Origin: Sclerotiophoma versabilis
Lineage: Eukaryota > Ascomycota > Dothideomycetes > Pleosporales > Didymellaceae
Length of the DNA stretch: 64,000 nt
Direction of reading: 5' to 3'
Assembly: GCA_012274445.1 (NCBI GenBank)
Contig: JAAROD010000093.1
Location: forward strand, 1,736,001 to 1,800,000
Shown here: one piece after another, positions 1 to 11,883 of the stretch
Numbering within the stretch: the first letter of the stretch is position 1
How the letters are laid out: each line of letters starts with the position of its first letter
Notes under the pieces: model-generated
Told to the model about the DNA's origin: nothing
Databases searched by the model: none
Seen by the model: the letters and a program-made list of their open reading frames with translations, nothing else
Program-made: the position numbers and the translations under genes

Positions 1-733
1 TCCGCGACTACCTGATCCAGCACCTCGTCGACATCCAACCAACCTGGTATCCTACAAACCTGCCAACCAGCGTCTCCACCCACAATTGCGTAAACGAACG
101 TCGCTGGACACGATAGCCTCAGTGACAACAACAGCCTCTGTGCACGAGCGAGACGAAGAAACGCCAGACGTGGGAACTCCTTCTCCTTCCATGTTTACTC
201 TCGAATCCGAATACCCCATAACACCAAACCTAGATCTCGGACCACCGCCTTTGAGCGAGCCACCAAAACCGACTTCCTTGCCTGAATCGCTGCGCACAGC
301 AAGCGTTGACTCCATACAATCGATGCACCCAACAACGCCTGTGAGCTCTGTGGAAACCCACCCACCCAAAGGCATCCTACGGAAGCTGAAGCCTGGAAAG
401 AGAAAAGACTCGGTAGGTACAGACGGAGGAGGCGAGCGGCTTGTCATAGAGCGGACAATCTCGGTGGATCAAACGTCGTACCGCTCGAACTCGTCAAGCG
501 CGTCCAACACGATATCATCAGGCACGCCTTCGCGATACCCACCTTCCGAAGCCGGTAACTCTCGGTCGAGTAGTACGTGGACAGCGAGCTCGCATGATAT
601 CAGTGGATTGACACCAGAGGAGGTGAAGAAGTGCAAGAAGAAGGGCATTAATCCGGCCCTGTTCGCTGAGATGAAAGCGGCCAGGAAGGGCAAGTGGACA
701 AGTCCAATCGCAGGAAACACGTTCCTGGCTTGA
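1..733 (+). CDS. 3' end of an unidentified Ser/Thr-rich protein (5' partial)
   Basis: An open frame runs from the left edge of the window (reading from base 2) to a TGA at 731-733, so only the C-terminal part, about 243 residues at most, is visible. The frame could be entered from an intron just inside the edge. The segment is rich in Ser, Thr and Pro and looks disordered, with a basic patch (KGILRKLKPGKRKD) midway. It ends in a more ordered tail (LTPEEVKKCKKKGINPALFAEMK) that resembles a short conserved helix. I do not recognise the family. The strand and frame are supported by the length of the open frame and by coding-like composition, while the antisense frames are shadows. Its 3' end converges with the RGS gene across a 4.4-kb gap. 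Confidence 0.6.
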   Translation, partial: PRLPDPAPRRHPTNLVSYKPANQRLHPQLRKRTSLDTIASVTTTASVHERDEETPDVGTPSPSMFTLESEYPITPNLDLGPPPLSEPPKPTSLPESLRTASVDSIQSMHPTTPVSSVETHPPKGILRKLKPGKRKDSVGTDGGGERLVIERTISVDQTSYRSNSSSASNTISSGTPSRYPPSEAGNSRSSSTWTASSHDISGLTPEEVKKCKKKGINPALFAEMKAARKGKWTSPIAGNTFLA

Positions 734-3700
734 TATGACGAAGTGACAATAGAATTAGCCGAGCGACCCTCTCCTGCGATGATGCATAACATACCTGTGT
801 AATCGCCTGTTGCGACATCAGCAAAGGGAAAAGCACATGGATTCAATGATGCTGGCCCGCTTCTGCGAACCAAGATACTTTGATACTTTACAGTACATAT
901 ACGCCGGTCATCAGAACACAACAGGACCCTGGAGGTCGGCATCACATGCCCTTGGTAGAGTTGCAGTCAATGTACAAGCAGTCACATATACCCTGGCCGT
1001 ATATGTCGGCGCTTGCTTGACATACGACGCGAGGGCTACAATCCAGCCACCTTACCACTAGGCCCACCTCTAGCTCTTCCGGGTACACACTCCTGTCTGC
1101 AGCTGCATAGCCTCCGCTGTCGTGCAATACTGCTTATCTATGACGGAATGACTACAACCTCTGGTTTGCATCACCATCTCTGTCTTACAACCGATTGCGA
1201 TCTCGTGTCTCACTATGTCTCCGCATTTGATTGATTGAGAGCGGCACCATCTACCCGCGCAGGATGTGTTTCATCTGGATAATTCGCATATCCATGTTCC
1301 CCATAGTGGCCAAGACCACTACGGCAGTCAATATCCGGCTTATCTCTAAGTGTTTGATCGAGATAGATTGGGGAACTTCGTGATGGAGGATATGCTGTAC
1401 CGGATATAGGCATGGTCTTGAAGAGATCTGCCAAGCGGCACTTGACCGTCGCTACCGCGATCTCAGACCATGTGAGACTTGCACAGCGTGTGCCGAAAGG
1501 TCTATTCGTAGGTCAAATGAGCTCAGCTCGTCCTTAGGTGATGTCCAGATGCGGGGAAAAAGCACGTGTATAGCACAAAACGGTACGGTAGCTGAGGGAA
1601 TAGAATCACAATTCAATCATGGCAACATCACAACCAAAAAGGAAGCAAATAGCACGTGTAAAGCAGCCGCTACCAAGTGGCGAACAACGTTATTGATCTC
1701 CACCTCACGAAAGGCTTAACCAACTCACCCCTGCAATAAACACCACGAATACAGTGGCGACACTCGTCAACCTACAGACCACCTGCCCATCAAAGCAGGG
1801 AGCAGCAGCAGCAGCAGCGGCAGTTCCCTTCGTACCCCACACCGCGTCGTCGGCCGCACCAATCACAGCAGAAAGCATCAACGTCCCCAATCCTGCATCG
1901 ACTTTCCGCATCCACAACCAGCCAATCGCATCGTCCCGCAAGACACGCTCTGCAAGCTTGTCAACTGCACAGTGGGCGATCTGTGACGCTGCTTTTGCGT
2001 TCTAAAAGCGTGATGGCTGGGCGTGACCAAAGTGGCAGCTAACTCAACCAGGCAACTGTATGGTAAGAGCTGCAGGCGGGGAAGATGGGGAACTCAGGGT
2101 GTGATGCTTGCTTTAGTAGTAGTAGCATCGCCAAAACTTGTCCTGCGTCGGCACATGCGCTGCGCTGCGCTGCGCTCGGTGTGAACCCCGCTCGCACAAG
2201 CGTTAAGTAATCGTGCATAGTCTGGGCGGTGCGGTGGTGGTTGACTTGCTAGTGGCGCTGCTTGTGAGCGTGAGCGTCAGGAGATAAGGTGATCTGCACG
2301 GGAGTAAGGTGGAGCAAGACGCCAACGGCGGGCAGTGGAGTGGATTGGCTCAGACGAGGAACAAGGCTGGATAGGCAGTTTTGGAAGCGCGGTATTGATG
2401 TAGATTTGACGCAGATGAGGTGATGGGTGGTGAGATTACGATGTGCAGATCTGTAGTGTGGAGTAGCTGGGAGGCACGAGAGGGTCCCGAGCTTGAGGTA
2501 CAGCGAGGGGCAAAACGTCACGACGTGTCGCGAGCGGTTGGGCAGGCTGCGTGAGTTTCGTGGCTTGTGGAACGTTTCGGGAACACTTCGAGAATGCTTC
2601 GAAAAGTGCACACGAATCAGTGGGAGATGCCGCATTCTTTAGCCCGTTGTAGCGATGTTGTCATCGCTGGCGACATGCAGAGGTACTGGTCCCTCCACCC
2701 GCGTAGCTTGCGCAAATACATCGCGCAATCCAGAGTTGAGGTCTGTTCTCGAGGGCTTGCAGATCGAATCGTAATTGTAGACAGTGCGCACCGGCTGCAT
2801 CGCCGAGTTGAGGCTCTACTTTAGCTCTGGTGTGCAATACGTATTCCGATCTACGACACCAGGTCCACTTGGTGAGGGCTGTGTTGTACTTTGTATGCCA
2901 CGTGCTCTGCCAATCAGCGAGCTAGGGTGACTCGAGCGGTAACACGGACTCTCTGAACAACCTCACCCTCCGCGGATGAGCGCATCGTGAGTGTTTGAGG
3001 TACACGGATAGCGAATGAGACCCACAATGAGGAAATCCGGGTCGCGAGACTTGCGCGTTGTTTTCCTGATTGCATTCACCATAGTCAGGACCCGTGCCAA
3101 CGCCATCTTACCACTCAGGTACGCAACCACTCAGCACCGCCCGCAACACCACCGTAGACTGTCAAAACCGCATACCCACAAAAGACACTTCAATCGGCCC
3201 TGCCTATCGGACCTCCCTCCGTCAGTGGGCAAGTTTCTCTCAACCCTATCCTCTTTCGTGCGGTATTTTTCCAAGAGGTTTGCCCTGCCTGCCGGATGCG
3301 GACGGTTACGCTACCTCTACCAAGTTGCACATGATGGCACTCCAGTAGCAGGTTTACGCGCAACGAGCCGTGGTAGGTAGGGTGCCGTACGGTCAAGATA
3401 GGCTGCGGTACTTGCCGAACTACGATGTGGAATGCTGCAGGGCGTGTGGTCAGTCAATATGCATGCATGGCTTCGTACGAACTAAAAGGCTGGGGAATGT
3501 ACAACGAGGATGGGAGATGGGTAAAGCGGCGAAGAGGGCGAGTGGGCGATCAAAGCTTGGTGAGACATCATGTATGGAGGTACCTGGATACGTGAATACG
3601 GCCGTTGCAACCCTCACCAATGGCGCAGCCGGTGTTGAGAATCAAGACGCCATCGGCGGAAACGAACTGTCATTGAAGACCAATATGCATTTACATACAG

Positions 3701-5175
3701 CGGTAGCAAAACATGTTGCGTTTGGAAACAACTGCCGCGGTATGTTGGACCCTGCATTCCAGGATTAATCAAACAACCTTGAAGGACTACAACACTACGA
3801 TGTCGCTGTGCTCGTCTTGTGCAAGTAGCTCCGCAGCAAGCTAGGCATTCTCTGGAGTCTGTCCTACCTACACCGTCTCTCTAAGCACCGAACGGTGCAC
3901 ATGAACATCGGTCCTGTTGACCACCTCCTCACCAAAGCCCGCACTCTCCATAACGTACGTTGAGCTCAAGCACCGACACAGACATCCGGGATAGCCGTTG
4001 TGGCACACTCCGACTGTCAGTTGGAACGGGCCGTTTCGGAGCATCTTATGATCGACGACGCATGCGCATGCAGACTGCTGTGAAGGAGCCCAATGCCAAT
4101 ACTTCCCTTGGACCTGACAGCTTAGTATCGTACGTCGCTCTCACCGACAATACGGCATAAGGCTCGTTCGCAAGTTAACAGCGAGGCCGAGGCCTGGGTA
4201 TCAGAATACGGCCAATGAATGCTGTTAGTGTTGAGTGGTGTGAAGACTGAAGCGAGAGGCGTTTCAACATGTCAATTCCTTCTACCCAGGTTTTCACCTC
4301 CATGTTAATATGTGTATCATTTTTCCTTATCAAACGCTCCTACCACCTAATTCTATCCACTGTATGGGAAGTCACCTTCTAGAGTCCAGACCGAGAGAGC
4401 GGTTCCACATCGGCCGATCTCTCTTGTTGCTGGCCCGCGAAACAATAGTTGTTGGGAGTGGTTGAGTCTTAACGATTCGTGTGCAGGCGCAAAACGAGGA
4501 TTCCATGACAACGGCAGTGACAGACTGAACAGTGCGCATGACATGGTTGGCAGCGCGCCGTAAATTACCTTAACGTGGAGTCAATCTTGGGAATGCCAGC
4601 CGTGTAGGTGGATGCTGGCCGACGTGCTCTTAAATATCGCATTGCGTGCTTGTGCAAGTTTGGGATCACTTGCTAAACGTGGGTTTTCTATCTGCAGAAA
4701 TTGAATAGTCACATTGGGCGAAATTGGACATGGTGGTTGTTGTGGCATTTGCCAGATACTTCATTGCTTCGCACTCTCTGCGCTGTGGTATCTACCCCAA
4801 GCCTCCGTCTTATCAACAGCTCCATCCGGAGACCCCAGTAGAAATAAACAAATATTGATACAATCGCATCTCTCATTCGTGTCATCATGTGCTAAGACTG
4901 ATGAGTGCAGGAACGCCTTCCAAGTTGTGGCCTCTCGTCGGAGGTGTGATTTTGCAAACGCCAAAAATGTCTAAAAAGCCACGACAACGCCGGTCGTGGC
5001 TGTGGTATACGCCTGTTCGCCTCGCTGTAGGCTAATCGAAACGCCGAGTATATGCATCCCAAATGCTGTTTGTATGCAGGTCGCTGAAATCGCATGTTCG
5101 TAACCGTGATCGCTTTTCAATGTGAGAATTTAGTGAAATGTGTGCATCCTCGATGGGAGGTGCCGAGGTGTCGAT
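734..5175. other. Gene-poor intergenic region (4.4 kb)
   Basis: Both flanking genes point their 3' ends into this stretch. It holds only short open frames with no recognisable domain, a (GCA)n run near 1801-1818 and a (TGCGC)4 run near 2156-2175. I see no transposon open reading frame, long terminal repeat or RNA gene. The length is unusual for a compact ascomycete genome, so an unrecognised non-coding transcript or an old degraded repeat is possible but unsupported. Confidence 0.5.
2156..2175. repeat. Short tandem repeat (TGCGC)4
   Basis: Four perfect head-to-tail copies of TGCGC lie in the gene-poor region after the first gene. It is a minor microsatellite-like repeat. Confidence 0.8.
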
Positions 5176-6386
5176 TTAGATGAAGCCTCCAGGTGAGTCG
5201 ACGACGGCGTGCTCATCCTCTCGCAGCTGGCCGCCACTCTTCTTCTTAGGCCAGAGCTTACTGCTGACGCGCTTCCAGCTATCTCGGGTGGCAGCACCAA
5301 TGCCGTTGTGCTCCCCGCGGCTTGTGCGGGGGCTGGGAGTGCCGCTGGCTGATCCATTCTCTCCGTAAATGTGGGTAGAGTCAACCATAGGATAGTCACT
5401 CATAGGTGGTGTTCCTGGAGGAGTAAGAGGGTCGCTCATTGATGGGCTCGCACTGCCAGTGTCGTCGGTCATGGCATCGCTGCCACTGGTGTAGCCAGAT
5501 GTAACGCGAGTAGCAGGGGAGCCAGACGATGTTGGCTGAGAATGAAAGCGGGAATGAGAGAATGGGCGAGAGTGCATGAAGCCAGCAGTCAGCGACGACG
5601 GTGCCGATGCACGCTGATGAGCAGGGACGTGCGACGACTTGTGCGAGAGAGTGCTGCGCTCGTCGTAGCTGCGCGTCGAAGAGCGTGTAATGCTAGCGCT
5701 GTAGCTCTCATGGCTCATGATGCTAGGGTGTGCGCTCTGAGGGCTGGCAGAGTTCAGGAATGACAGAAGCACACCCTCCTCCATAAGCTCGTATATCTTG
5801 GCAACAGCCTCGTCTAGTGTTGAGGGGTGAGGGGGCACATAAGACTCAGACAGAGCCAGCAAGTTGTCGCGGACCTCAGCAGGAAGATTGACCTGTGACG
5901 ATTAGCATGAGAGGAAATGATGTGATTGGGATGCTTAAATACCTCACGAGGACCAGACTCCCGGATGTAGGCGTCGATCAAGCGGCGCCAAAGCATGAGA
6001 ACGTATGCACACTCGTCTGACAGGGGAGAGATGGGTGTCCCAGGGTGGCGATTGACCATCTTAGAGTAGTGCTTACGGTACCTCGACGCGTCCATGGTGA
6101 ACTCCAGGTTCTCCAGGCAGTGGTTCTGCGACAGGAAGGCCATGAATGAGGACAGGGTGTATGGTGGTGGTGCATTGTTAGCGAGGATCTCGGCCAGGTT
6201 TGGTTTCCGGCTGTGAGGGCTGGGTATGTTCTTCGGTATCGAGACGGTCAATGGTGCCTTCTGGCAGTCGGAGAGGGCCATCTTGATTTCCTCTCCGTCG
6301 AACTCGTCGAGAGACGAGGCAGGAGAGGAGATGGTGGAGTTTGTTCGTATCGACAGTGCTGTGGGTTCGGGTTTCCGCGGTATCAT
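5176..6386 (-). CDS. RGS domain protein (regulator of G-protein signalling)
   Basis: The model is complement(5176..5892, 5943..6386), 386 aa. A 50-bp intron (donor GTATTT, acceptor CACAG) joins two open frames in phase 0. Residues about 60-200 match the fungal RGS fold: a PPPYTLSSFMAFLSQ start, then LENLEFTMDASRYRKHY, then the LWRRLIDAYIRESGPREVN stretch. RGS proteins speed GTP hydrolysis by heterotrimeric G-alpha subunits and so damp signalling that controls growth and conidiation. After the RGS domain there is a Ser/Thr/Pro-rich, probably disordered tail ending in a basic patch near KLWPKKKSGG. No DEP domain is present, so this is not the FlbA/Sst2 architecture but one of the shorter fungal RGS types. 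The ATG at 6386 is the first in frame. The GC-rich region upstream would be its promoter and leader. Confidence 0.85.
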
Positions 6387-7805
6387 TACGCTCCTCCAAA
6401 ATTGCTTGTAGACACGGCGCGCCGTCTTTTTGCTCTGCTCTTCGAGACTCTCACAAGGGCAAGTTTGGGTTCGTATCGATTGCGCCAGCTTGACGACAGG
6501 GGCACGAGGTTCGGGGAGAACCTAGTGGCAGCAGGAGAAACGTGGAGGCTGGAGTTACTGCTCCAAGGGCAGCAGCATCGAGGGCTGTGGGCGGTGGGCG
6601 GTGGGCGGTCGGCGGTGGTGCAGAGACGGAGAGCGCGCACAACGGGGTCTTTTGACCGAGGGGCGGAGGGGCAGCAGGCGACTCGCGCAACGGCGGGCCG
6701 GGAGCGGTGTTTGCTGGAGGCTGCAGGTGCTTCTCGAAGGGCGACACAGAGACAGGAGGGCCGGAGCGGGCGGTGGTACAGCGATAGGGCTTGGTTGCAG
6801 CGTGTCGGACGGGTGCAGCGGGCTGGGAGTGGCCGGCGGGCGGGCGTGCGAGGGCGCGAGGGCGAGAAAGTGGGTGCTGCGCTGGGGCTGGCGGCAGTGG
6901 GTGGGCAGACAGAAGAGCGGAGGGGTGTGGTGATGGTTGTGGTGGGCGAGGTGACGCAGAGGGGCCGGGCGTGAGACGTGGGTTCAGATATGCCGTCAGG
7001 ATTCGAGACAAGAGGCCCTCCTGTGGTGCGGCTCAGCGATGGTTATGAGGAGAGGGCGGAAGCAGTCTTAGCACGACTAGCACGCCCTGGGCAGGCGGGC
7101 TCGCAGGTCAGCACAAGCCAGGACCCACTCGGTGGAGCGTGTTCAGTGCGGTTGGCGAAGCTTGAGCAAAGGCGGGTAGCCTCGATGTCAGAGGGCGATG
7201 GGTTGCGATGGCCGCTGCAGCCAGTGCGCAGGCATGCAGGCATCCTGGGCCGGGGGCCACACTGCCCCAGCGCAAAAGCGGCAGGCGCTGATGCTTCTAG
7301 CGGCGCTCTAGCGCCACCTGCTGCGCCGCCATTGGCCGCCCGCGCTGTCTTCTGGAAGGAACCCCTGCCACCCCTTCCCTCTTTCGCCACCCTCAGCCAG
7401 ACAGTGCCATCACAGTCGCTGTTACAGAGAGCGCCCCCAGTGTGCTCCAGCGCCGTGTGCGCAGCCCGCCGTTTCGCTGCGGCCTGGCAGGACGGCCACC
7501 AACGGCCGCCCAGGACCGCTGCTGCTGCGCTGCCTGCTCTCGAGGACCGCGAGGGTGTGCCCGCCGTTGCGACTGCCTGCATCTGCGAGGCGCCGTCGCA
7601 CCGCAGCCTGCGTGCTCAGCGCTCGGTCTTCTCTCCACCTCCGTCCCTCACTCAATCGCACGCACTCACCACTCGCTCCGACCCCGGCTCTTATTCGGCC
7701 TCTTCTGCAAAGATAACGCCTTGGCGTACACCCTGCACCCGGCCGCTGCTGTCTCTCCCTAACGAGCATGCAGTGCCCAGTACCTCCGCAGGTGCCGGCT
7801 ACTCA

Positions 7806-7889
7806 CTCCTACTACTACTACTCTACTACTACTACTCTACTACTACTACTCTACTACTACTACTACTACTAATACTACTACTACTACCA
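7806..7889. repeat. Interrupted (CTA)n microsatellite
   Basis: About 84 bases of CTA/ACT triplets are broken at near-regular places by single CT interruptions. Read in one frame it encodes Leu/Tyr runs, which is why a long artefactual open frame spans it. It lies about 1.4 kb upstream of the RGS start. Confidence 0.9.
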
Positions 7890-8800
7890 CTGCTACACCA
7901 CCCACTGCACGCACCTCCACCGTGACTTGTCTATAGCCCTCTCACCCCCGTGCATGCTTGCTCTTGACATTGCGACCTCAGTCCCAGCAGCCCGGCTGAA
8001 CCAGGCGCTGACCCTCCACTACGCCGCAAACGACCGTTCTGCACCCCCCCTCAATGCGCTGAGTCGCCTCGCTAATCCGCCCTATGACTCTCATTCCGCG
8101 ACAAAGGAACCCCAACCAATCCTCCTTTGAGCCTCCATGCCAGTCTTTCTTTGTCCACTGATGCAACGCACGACAATACCAGTCGTCCCAACGGCTTCCA
8201 TTTGAATCATGGAAGCTGCACAATCACGGCAATGTCCTCTCCTCATTCGACGTGCTGATGCTCGCCTCGCTCCCCAGCAACAGGTCACCCTCCAAGTGTT
8301 CGGTGCTCGGACGTGGTGACGCCAGCGCTCGCTTTGGACTGGCCTGAGCCTGCCCCACGCCCTGACTGGCCAGTCACTGCATTCTTTGCCCACAGATGGG
8401 CATCGCACGGCCACAAACCTTGGCTTTGGCCCTAAATCTCTGCCCGACGGTTGTCATGGTTAATTACCGTAATCTATTCCTGCCGCATCCTGCACTTCAG
8501 CATCACGCAGATCCACTGAGGATCCACCGCTGCCCGCGCCGTGGCATTCGAGCAAACACGCGCGACTCTTTGGGCCAAGTTTCAGCACCGTCTGTGTCCA
8601 TTCTGTGTTATGTACCCAAGACGCAGCGGCAAACCACCGAGCGCTACAAGCTGCATCCTTCGGCGTCTCGCTGGTGAGTCGTGGCCGTGCAAGTAGCCGG
8701 CTTAGGCTGACGTTTCACCTGCCCTGTACACTTTCTTACTTTTCAGCGTTGTTTGTTCCTTGTCCTCCCATCAGTCATCGGCCGTGCACGCTGATTTTTT

Positions 8801-8827
8801 TTCTAGAAGCATTCTAGATTTCTAGAA
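8801..8827. promoter_or_regulatory. Heat-shock-element-like array of TTCTAGAA palindromes
   Basis: TTCTAGAA (8801-8808), TTCTAGA (8812-8818) and TTCTAGAA (8820-8827) give repeated inverted nTTCnn/nnGAAn units, as expected of a binding site for heat shock factor. A fourth TTCTAGAA occurs at 9040-9047. Which gene it would control is unclear: the nearest recognised start is that of the RGS gene 2.4 kb away. The match to the HSE consensus is seen; the function is inference. Confidence 0.4.
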
Positions 8828-10289
8828 GGTTACCACAACCTGCTAGTACCACCACAAGTGCGCCTCTGTTGATCTTTTCCGCCAAAATCTCCTGTTACGC
8901 GCATGATGCTGGCGCAACCGTTTCCACTTCATTTCCACCTTTCCTACTCTGACAACGTGTTGAGAACCTCACCAAAACACCACGGATGCACTTCGGCTTG
9001 TATACTTCCGTCTACCTCGGGAGGCTGCTTGCAAAGACCTTCTAGAAGCTGAGAGCGTTTCTTGTAGGGTGACCTGACCGACCGATACCCGTGTGTAAGC
9101 GTTTAAGCGCCTCTTGTTTCAGCACGCGTCCCGTCAACAAAATCGTCAATCAGAAAATTTTGGTCGCGAACACGCGCTCGGTGCTTCAGACATGTTCGCG
9201 AGGTCCACTGGCTGCGTCAAGCGCTTCATTTCACCCGCTCTCACAGTCTCTGGGCCCAGCCGCATCCCGCATTCACCATCTCGGACGAAGATGTTGAGAG
9301 ATCGCTTGGCGTCTAGACGTTCGGGACAGCCTCATGATGTCGAACTGAAATCACCGCAGCATGTCGCTTTTCCTGCCCAACAGCAGTGACAAAGCGTTCT
9401 TGCTCATCATGCTGACATGTTGACATCGCAACCCATATTCTTCTGCATCATACTGATCACATGTTTGTGTCGGTGCTTCCAGCCCAAGTCCAGTTTCAAC
9501 ATGATCCGCCCAAAGGTGTCGCCAAACGTGAAACGTGACAGGTGGGCCTTCACCACCGTCTGACAGTCTGACGCGTGAACATGGAGGTTTCGGATAGCTT
9601 TGACATGGAATATTCATCCCAGTCAGACTATAGAAAGTGAGCAGGTCCAGGATGAGCAGAGACCATCGCTATTACTGGTTAGGTATTTACGACTCGCTTG
9701 GGCAGCGTTGACGTCGTGCCGGACGGCGCAGCGCCTGGCCCAAGACCTTCCGTTTGCTCTCCACAAGACGTGCGGTACGGTCCTCTATTCAAACCCAGAG
9801 CAGAAGACTTGGAAGTTTGCGAAACTGTAGCTCCAATTTTTTTGACGGGCTATGGCGGCCTTGGGCAATGACTATGTCTACATGTACGTTTCACTCACAG
9901 CTCGCACACCAGCCCGTGTCCCCAGTGTAGCCATACGCAAACCCCAATATGACTCCCAAACAAATTCCTTGTCTGCGTCAGGGTGGGTTTGAGCTCAGTA
10001 AGCCGCCCAGGCGCAGACGTGTCAAAGCTGTCAGGCCCATGTCCGTGCCGCTGAGCGAACAACAGTGCGCATGTCCAAGCTCTGGATGGATCGACAGAAG
10101 CAGGAATTGAAGGCTTTCTTTAGTATCGCTGTGCCACGGAGGACGTCGCCGAGTACCAAAGATGAAGACTGCGGCGTGGGTTTCCAATGGTGAGGTCAAG
10201 TCATCCTTCCCAAGTCCAAGGCTCTGGTGAACGGCGAGGTGCGTGATTCAGTAGACTGCAGACTGACATACACGCATCTTGTTCCGGTC

Positions 10290-11883
10290 CTATTGACCGA
10301 TGATGTCCTTTTTCTTGTCGACTGCCGCGCGTACACCTGCTCGTGTCTCTAGCGCAGCGGTGTCCAGGTCCCAGCCTTTGCTCCTCAATGCTTGCGCATA
10401 CTGATCAAAGACTTGGCACGCCGTTTCCAGCGTTTCCCTGAGTTCTTCCAGTCGAGGCTTCTCGTAATCCTTGTCAGGGACGTAGAACGTCGCAGGTACC
10501 ATGGACTTCTCTCTATACTGTACGAGTATTATTGCGTGCATCCATGCTTTGAGTTGATCGAGCGGAGTACAATCCTTCTTCAGCACGACTAGGACAGTGT
10601 TGCTTTGCAGATCTGAAATCGAAATGTCGGGAAGCCAGAGGATATATCCTTCCTCAGCAAAGACCTCCAACAAGTCCGTGACCTTGATGGGCAGTGCATC
10701 AAACGCCCCAGCTGGAGTGCGTTTGGATACGTTGACCCGAGTAAGCAGCGTCTGCATACTGACGCCTATCCTGCAATACCCCAAGATCTTGTCGTGGTGC
10801 CTCAGGACACCGTCCCTTTCAAAGACACGTTCTTGCTCGGATACCTCCTTAGGGCTCAGCACTTGCGGTCTGGTAGTACTCAGGATATGGCTGAACACAA
10901 TATTGGCGCGCTGCCTATTCAGACTCGTCATACTGACAGCCTTCACCGCCGCATAGTTCGTCGCCAGATGCACTGATAGTAGCGCGATAAGCGTAGCCCA
11001 TGTTGCCATTGGTGTCGTTACCCAGCTTACTACCACACTACCCGCTAGCATACCTAGCAGACTGATGACAGTCTCTTGACTCGAGTCTTTCGCGTTCAGC
11101 TCGCCAAGGTTCCCCCTCTTCGCAAAATGTGCACTCAGACTTGCCTTCGCACTCCCCGCGCAGACTCCACACAATGCTCGTAAGCAGCTTGAGAAACTGA
11201 GCACCATTACACGCGCGGGTTTTGGGAAAGCGGGAGATAAGCAGTCAAGGACCATGGCTGTGTCATTGAAGATGTCAGCGGCTAGACGGTACATCTTGCA
11301 CTCTGGTTCAAGGGAAGTGCCCAGGCGGTGTGCGAAGAGGATTGTGGCGAGCCGGCCCATGGATTCTTGGAGGATGGAGAGGAGGAGTGCAGACGTGGGG
11401 GAGGCGGTGGAGTCGCCTACGCCGACGCCTTCAAGCACAGCTCTAGATGCCAGAAGGCCGGCTATGGAGGAAGAGAAGGCTTGCAGCGAGTCCTTGTTCC
11501 TATCAGCCTTAAACTAAGATGCGATGAAGGGCGAAGCTCACATAGATTTGATAACTAATGTGCAATGTCACATGTCAGCTCGGATATGTCGACAATGTGC
11601 CGCAACTCTTTAGAACTAGGCGCGTGGGACGCACTGTATGTAATCCTCTGTCACACTGTGAGGATATCCTGCTGGCAGGAATACATCAAGCACCTGCTGT
11701 GCATAACTCTTCGTCTCTTTCGGAAGCTATGCGCATTAGTATCGCTTGCATAGACTAGCTTGTCAGGCTGAGGAAGCCACGTACGATGACATCAACCCGG
11801 GAATCGCCGGTTGCAATGTAGGTTGAAGTTATGTTTCCAGCCTCATCATGCTCGACAATCTCGAGGTGTTCAGATGTAGGCAT
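10290..11883 (-). CDS. RUS1/DUF647 (ROOT UV-B SENSITIVE) family protein
   Basis: The model is complement(10290..11492, 11542..11554, 11635..11693, 11785..11883), 457 aa. The large last exon alone shows the family, with a DSTASPTSALLLSILQ segment followed by AADIFNDTAMVLDCLSPAFP. Upstream, family continuity forces three more exons: one encoding VLDVFLPAGYPHSVTEDYI, a 13-nt exon completing HYQIY, and a first exon from the ATG at 11883 ending at a GTACGT donor. The intron between the 13-nt exon and the last exon seems to use an AAG acceptor, since the nearby TAG would shift the frame. RUS proteins are membrane-associated. Plant members act in UV-B and vitamin B6-linked root signalling, and the fungal role is unknown. 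An in-frame upstream ATG at 11988 exists, but the shorter start is preferred. Confidence 0.85.
11542..11554 (-). other. 13-nt microexon of the RUS1-family gene
   Basis: TTATCAAATCTAT lies between a TTAG acceptor and a GTGAGC donor. It supplies the last base of a His codon and then Tyr-Gln-Ile-Tyr. With the flanking exons this restores the conserved SVT(E)DYxxYQIYDSLQ stretch without a frame break. It is too small for standard ORF calling. Confidence 0.7.

Larger units (their letters stand above)
6387..10289. other. Long GC-rich upstream region of the RGS gene, no convincing gene
   Basis: About 3.9 kb separates the RGS start from the 3' end of the RUS1-family gene. 6.4-7.7 kb is strongly GC-rich, with long overlapping open frames on both strands that translate to Pro/Arg/Ala-rich low complexity, typical of composition rather than coding. 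A CTA microsatellite follows at 7.8 kb and TTCTAGAA palindromes at 8.8 and 9.0 kb. It may hold a long 5' leader and promoter for the RGS gene. I see no conserved protein in 8-10.2 kb. Confidence 0.5.

Noticed and set aside
2249..2635. 128-codon minus-strand ORF in the first gap
   Set aside because: No conserved motif and no supporting promoter or splice signals.
6213..6974. 253-codon plus-strand ORF
   Set aside because: Overlaps the RGS first exon on the opposite strand and is Arg/Gly-rich by composition.
6451..7011. 186-codon Pro/Ala-rich minus-strand ORF just upstream of the RGS start
   Set aside because: Low complexity with equally long frames on the other strand. Could at most be an upstream ORF in the leader.
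6978..7925. 315-codon plus-strand ORF upstream of the RGS gene
   Set aside because: It is open only because of GC-rich composition and ends in Leu/Tyr runs from the CTA microsatellite. No domain.
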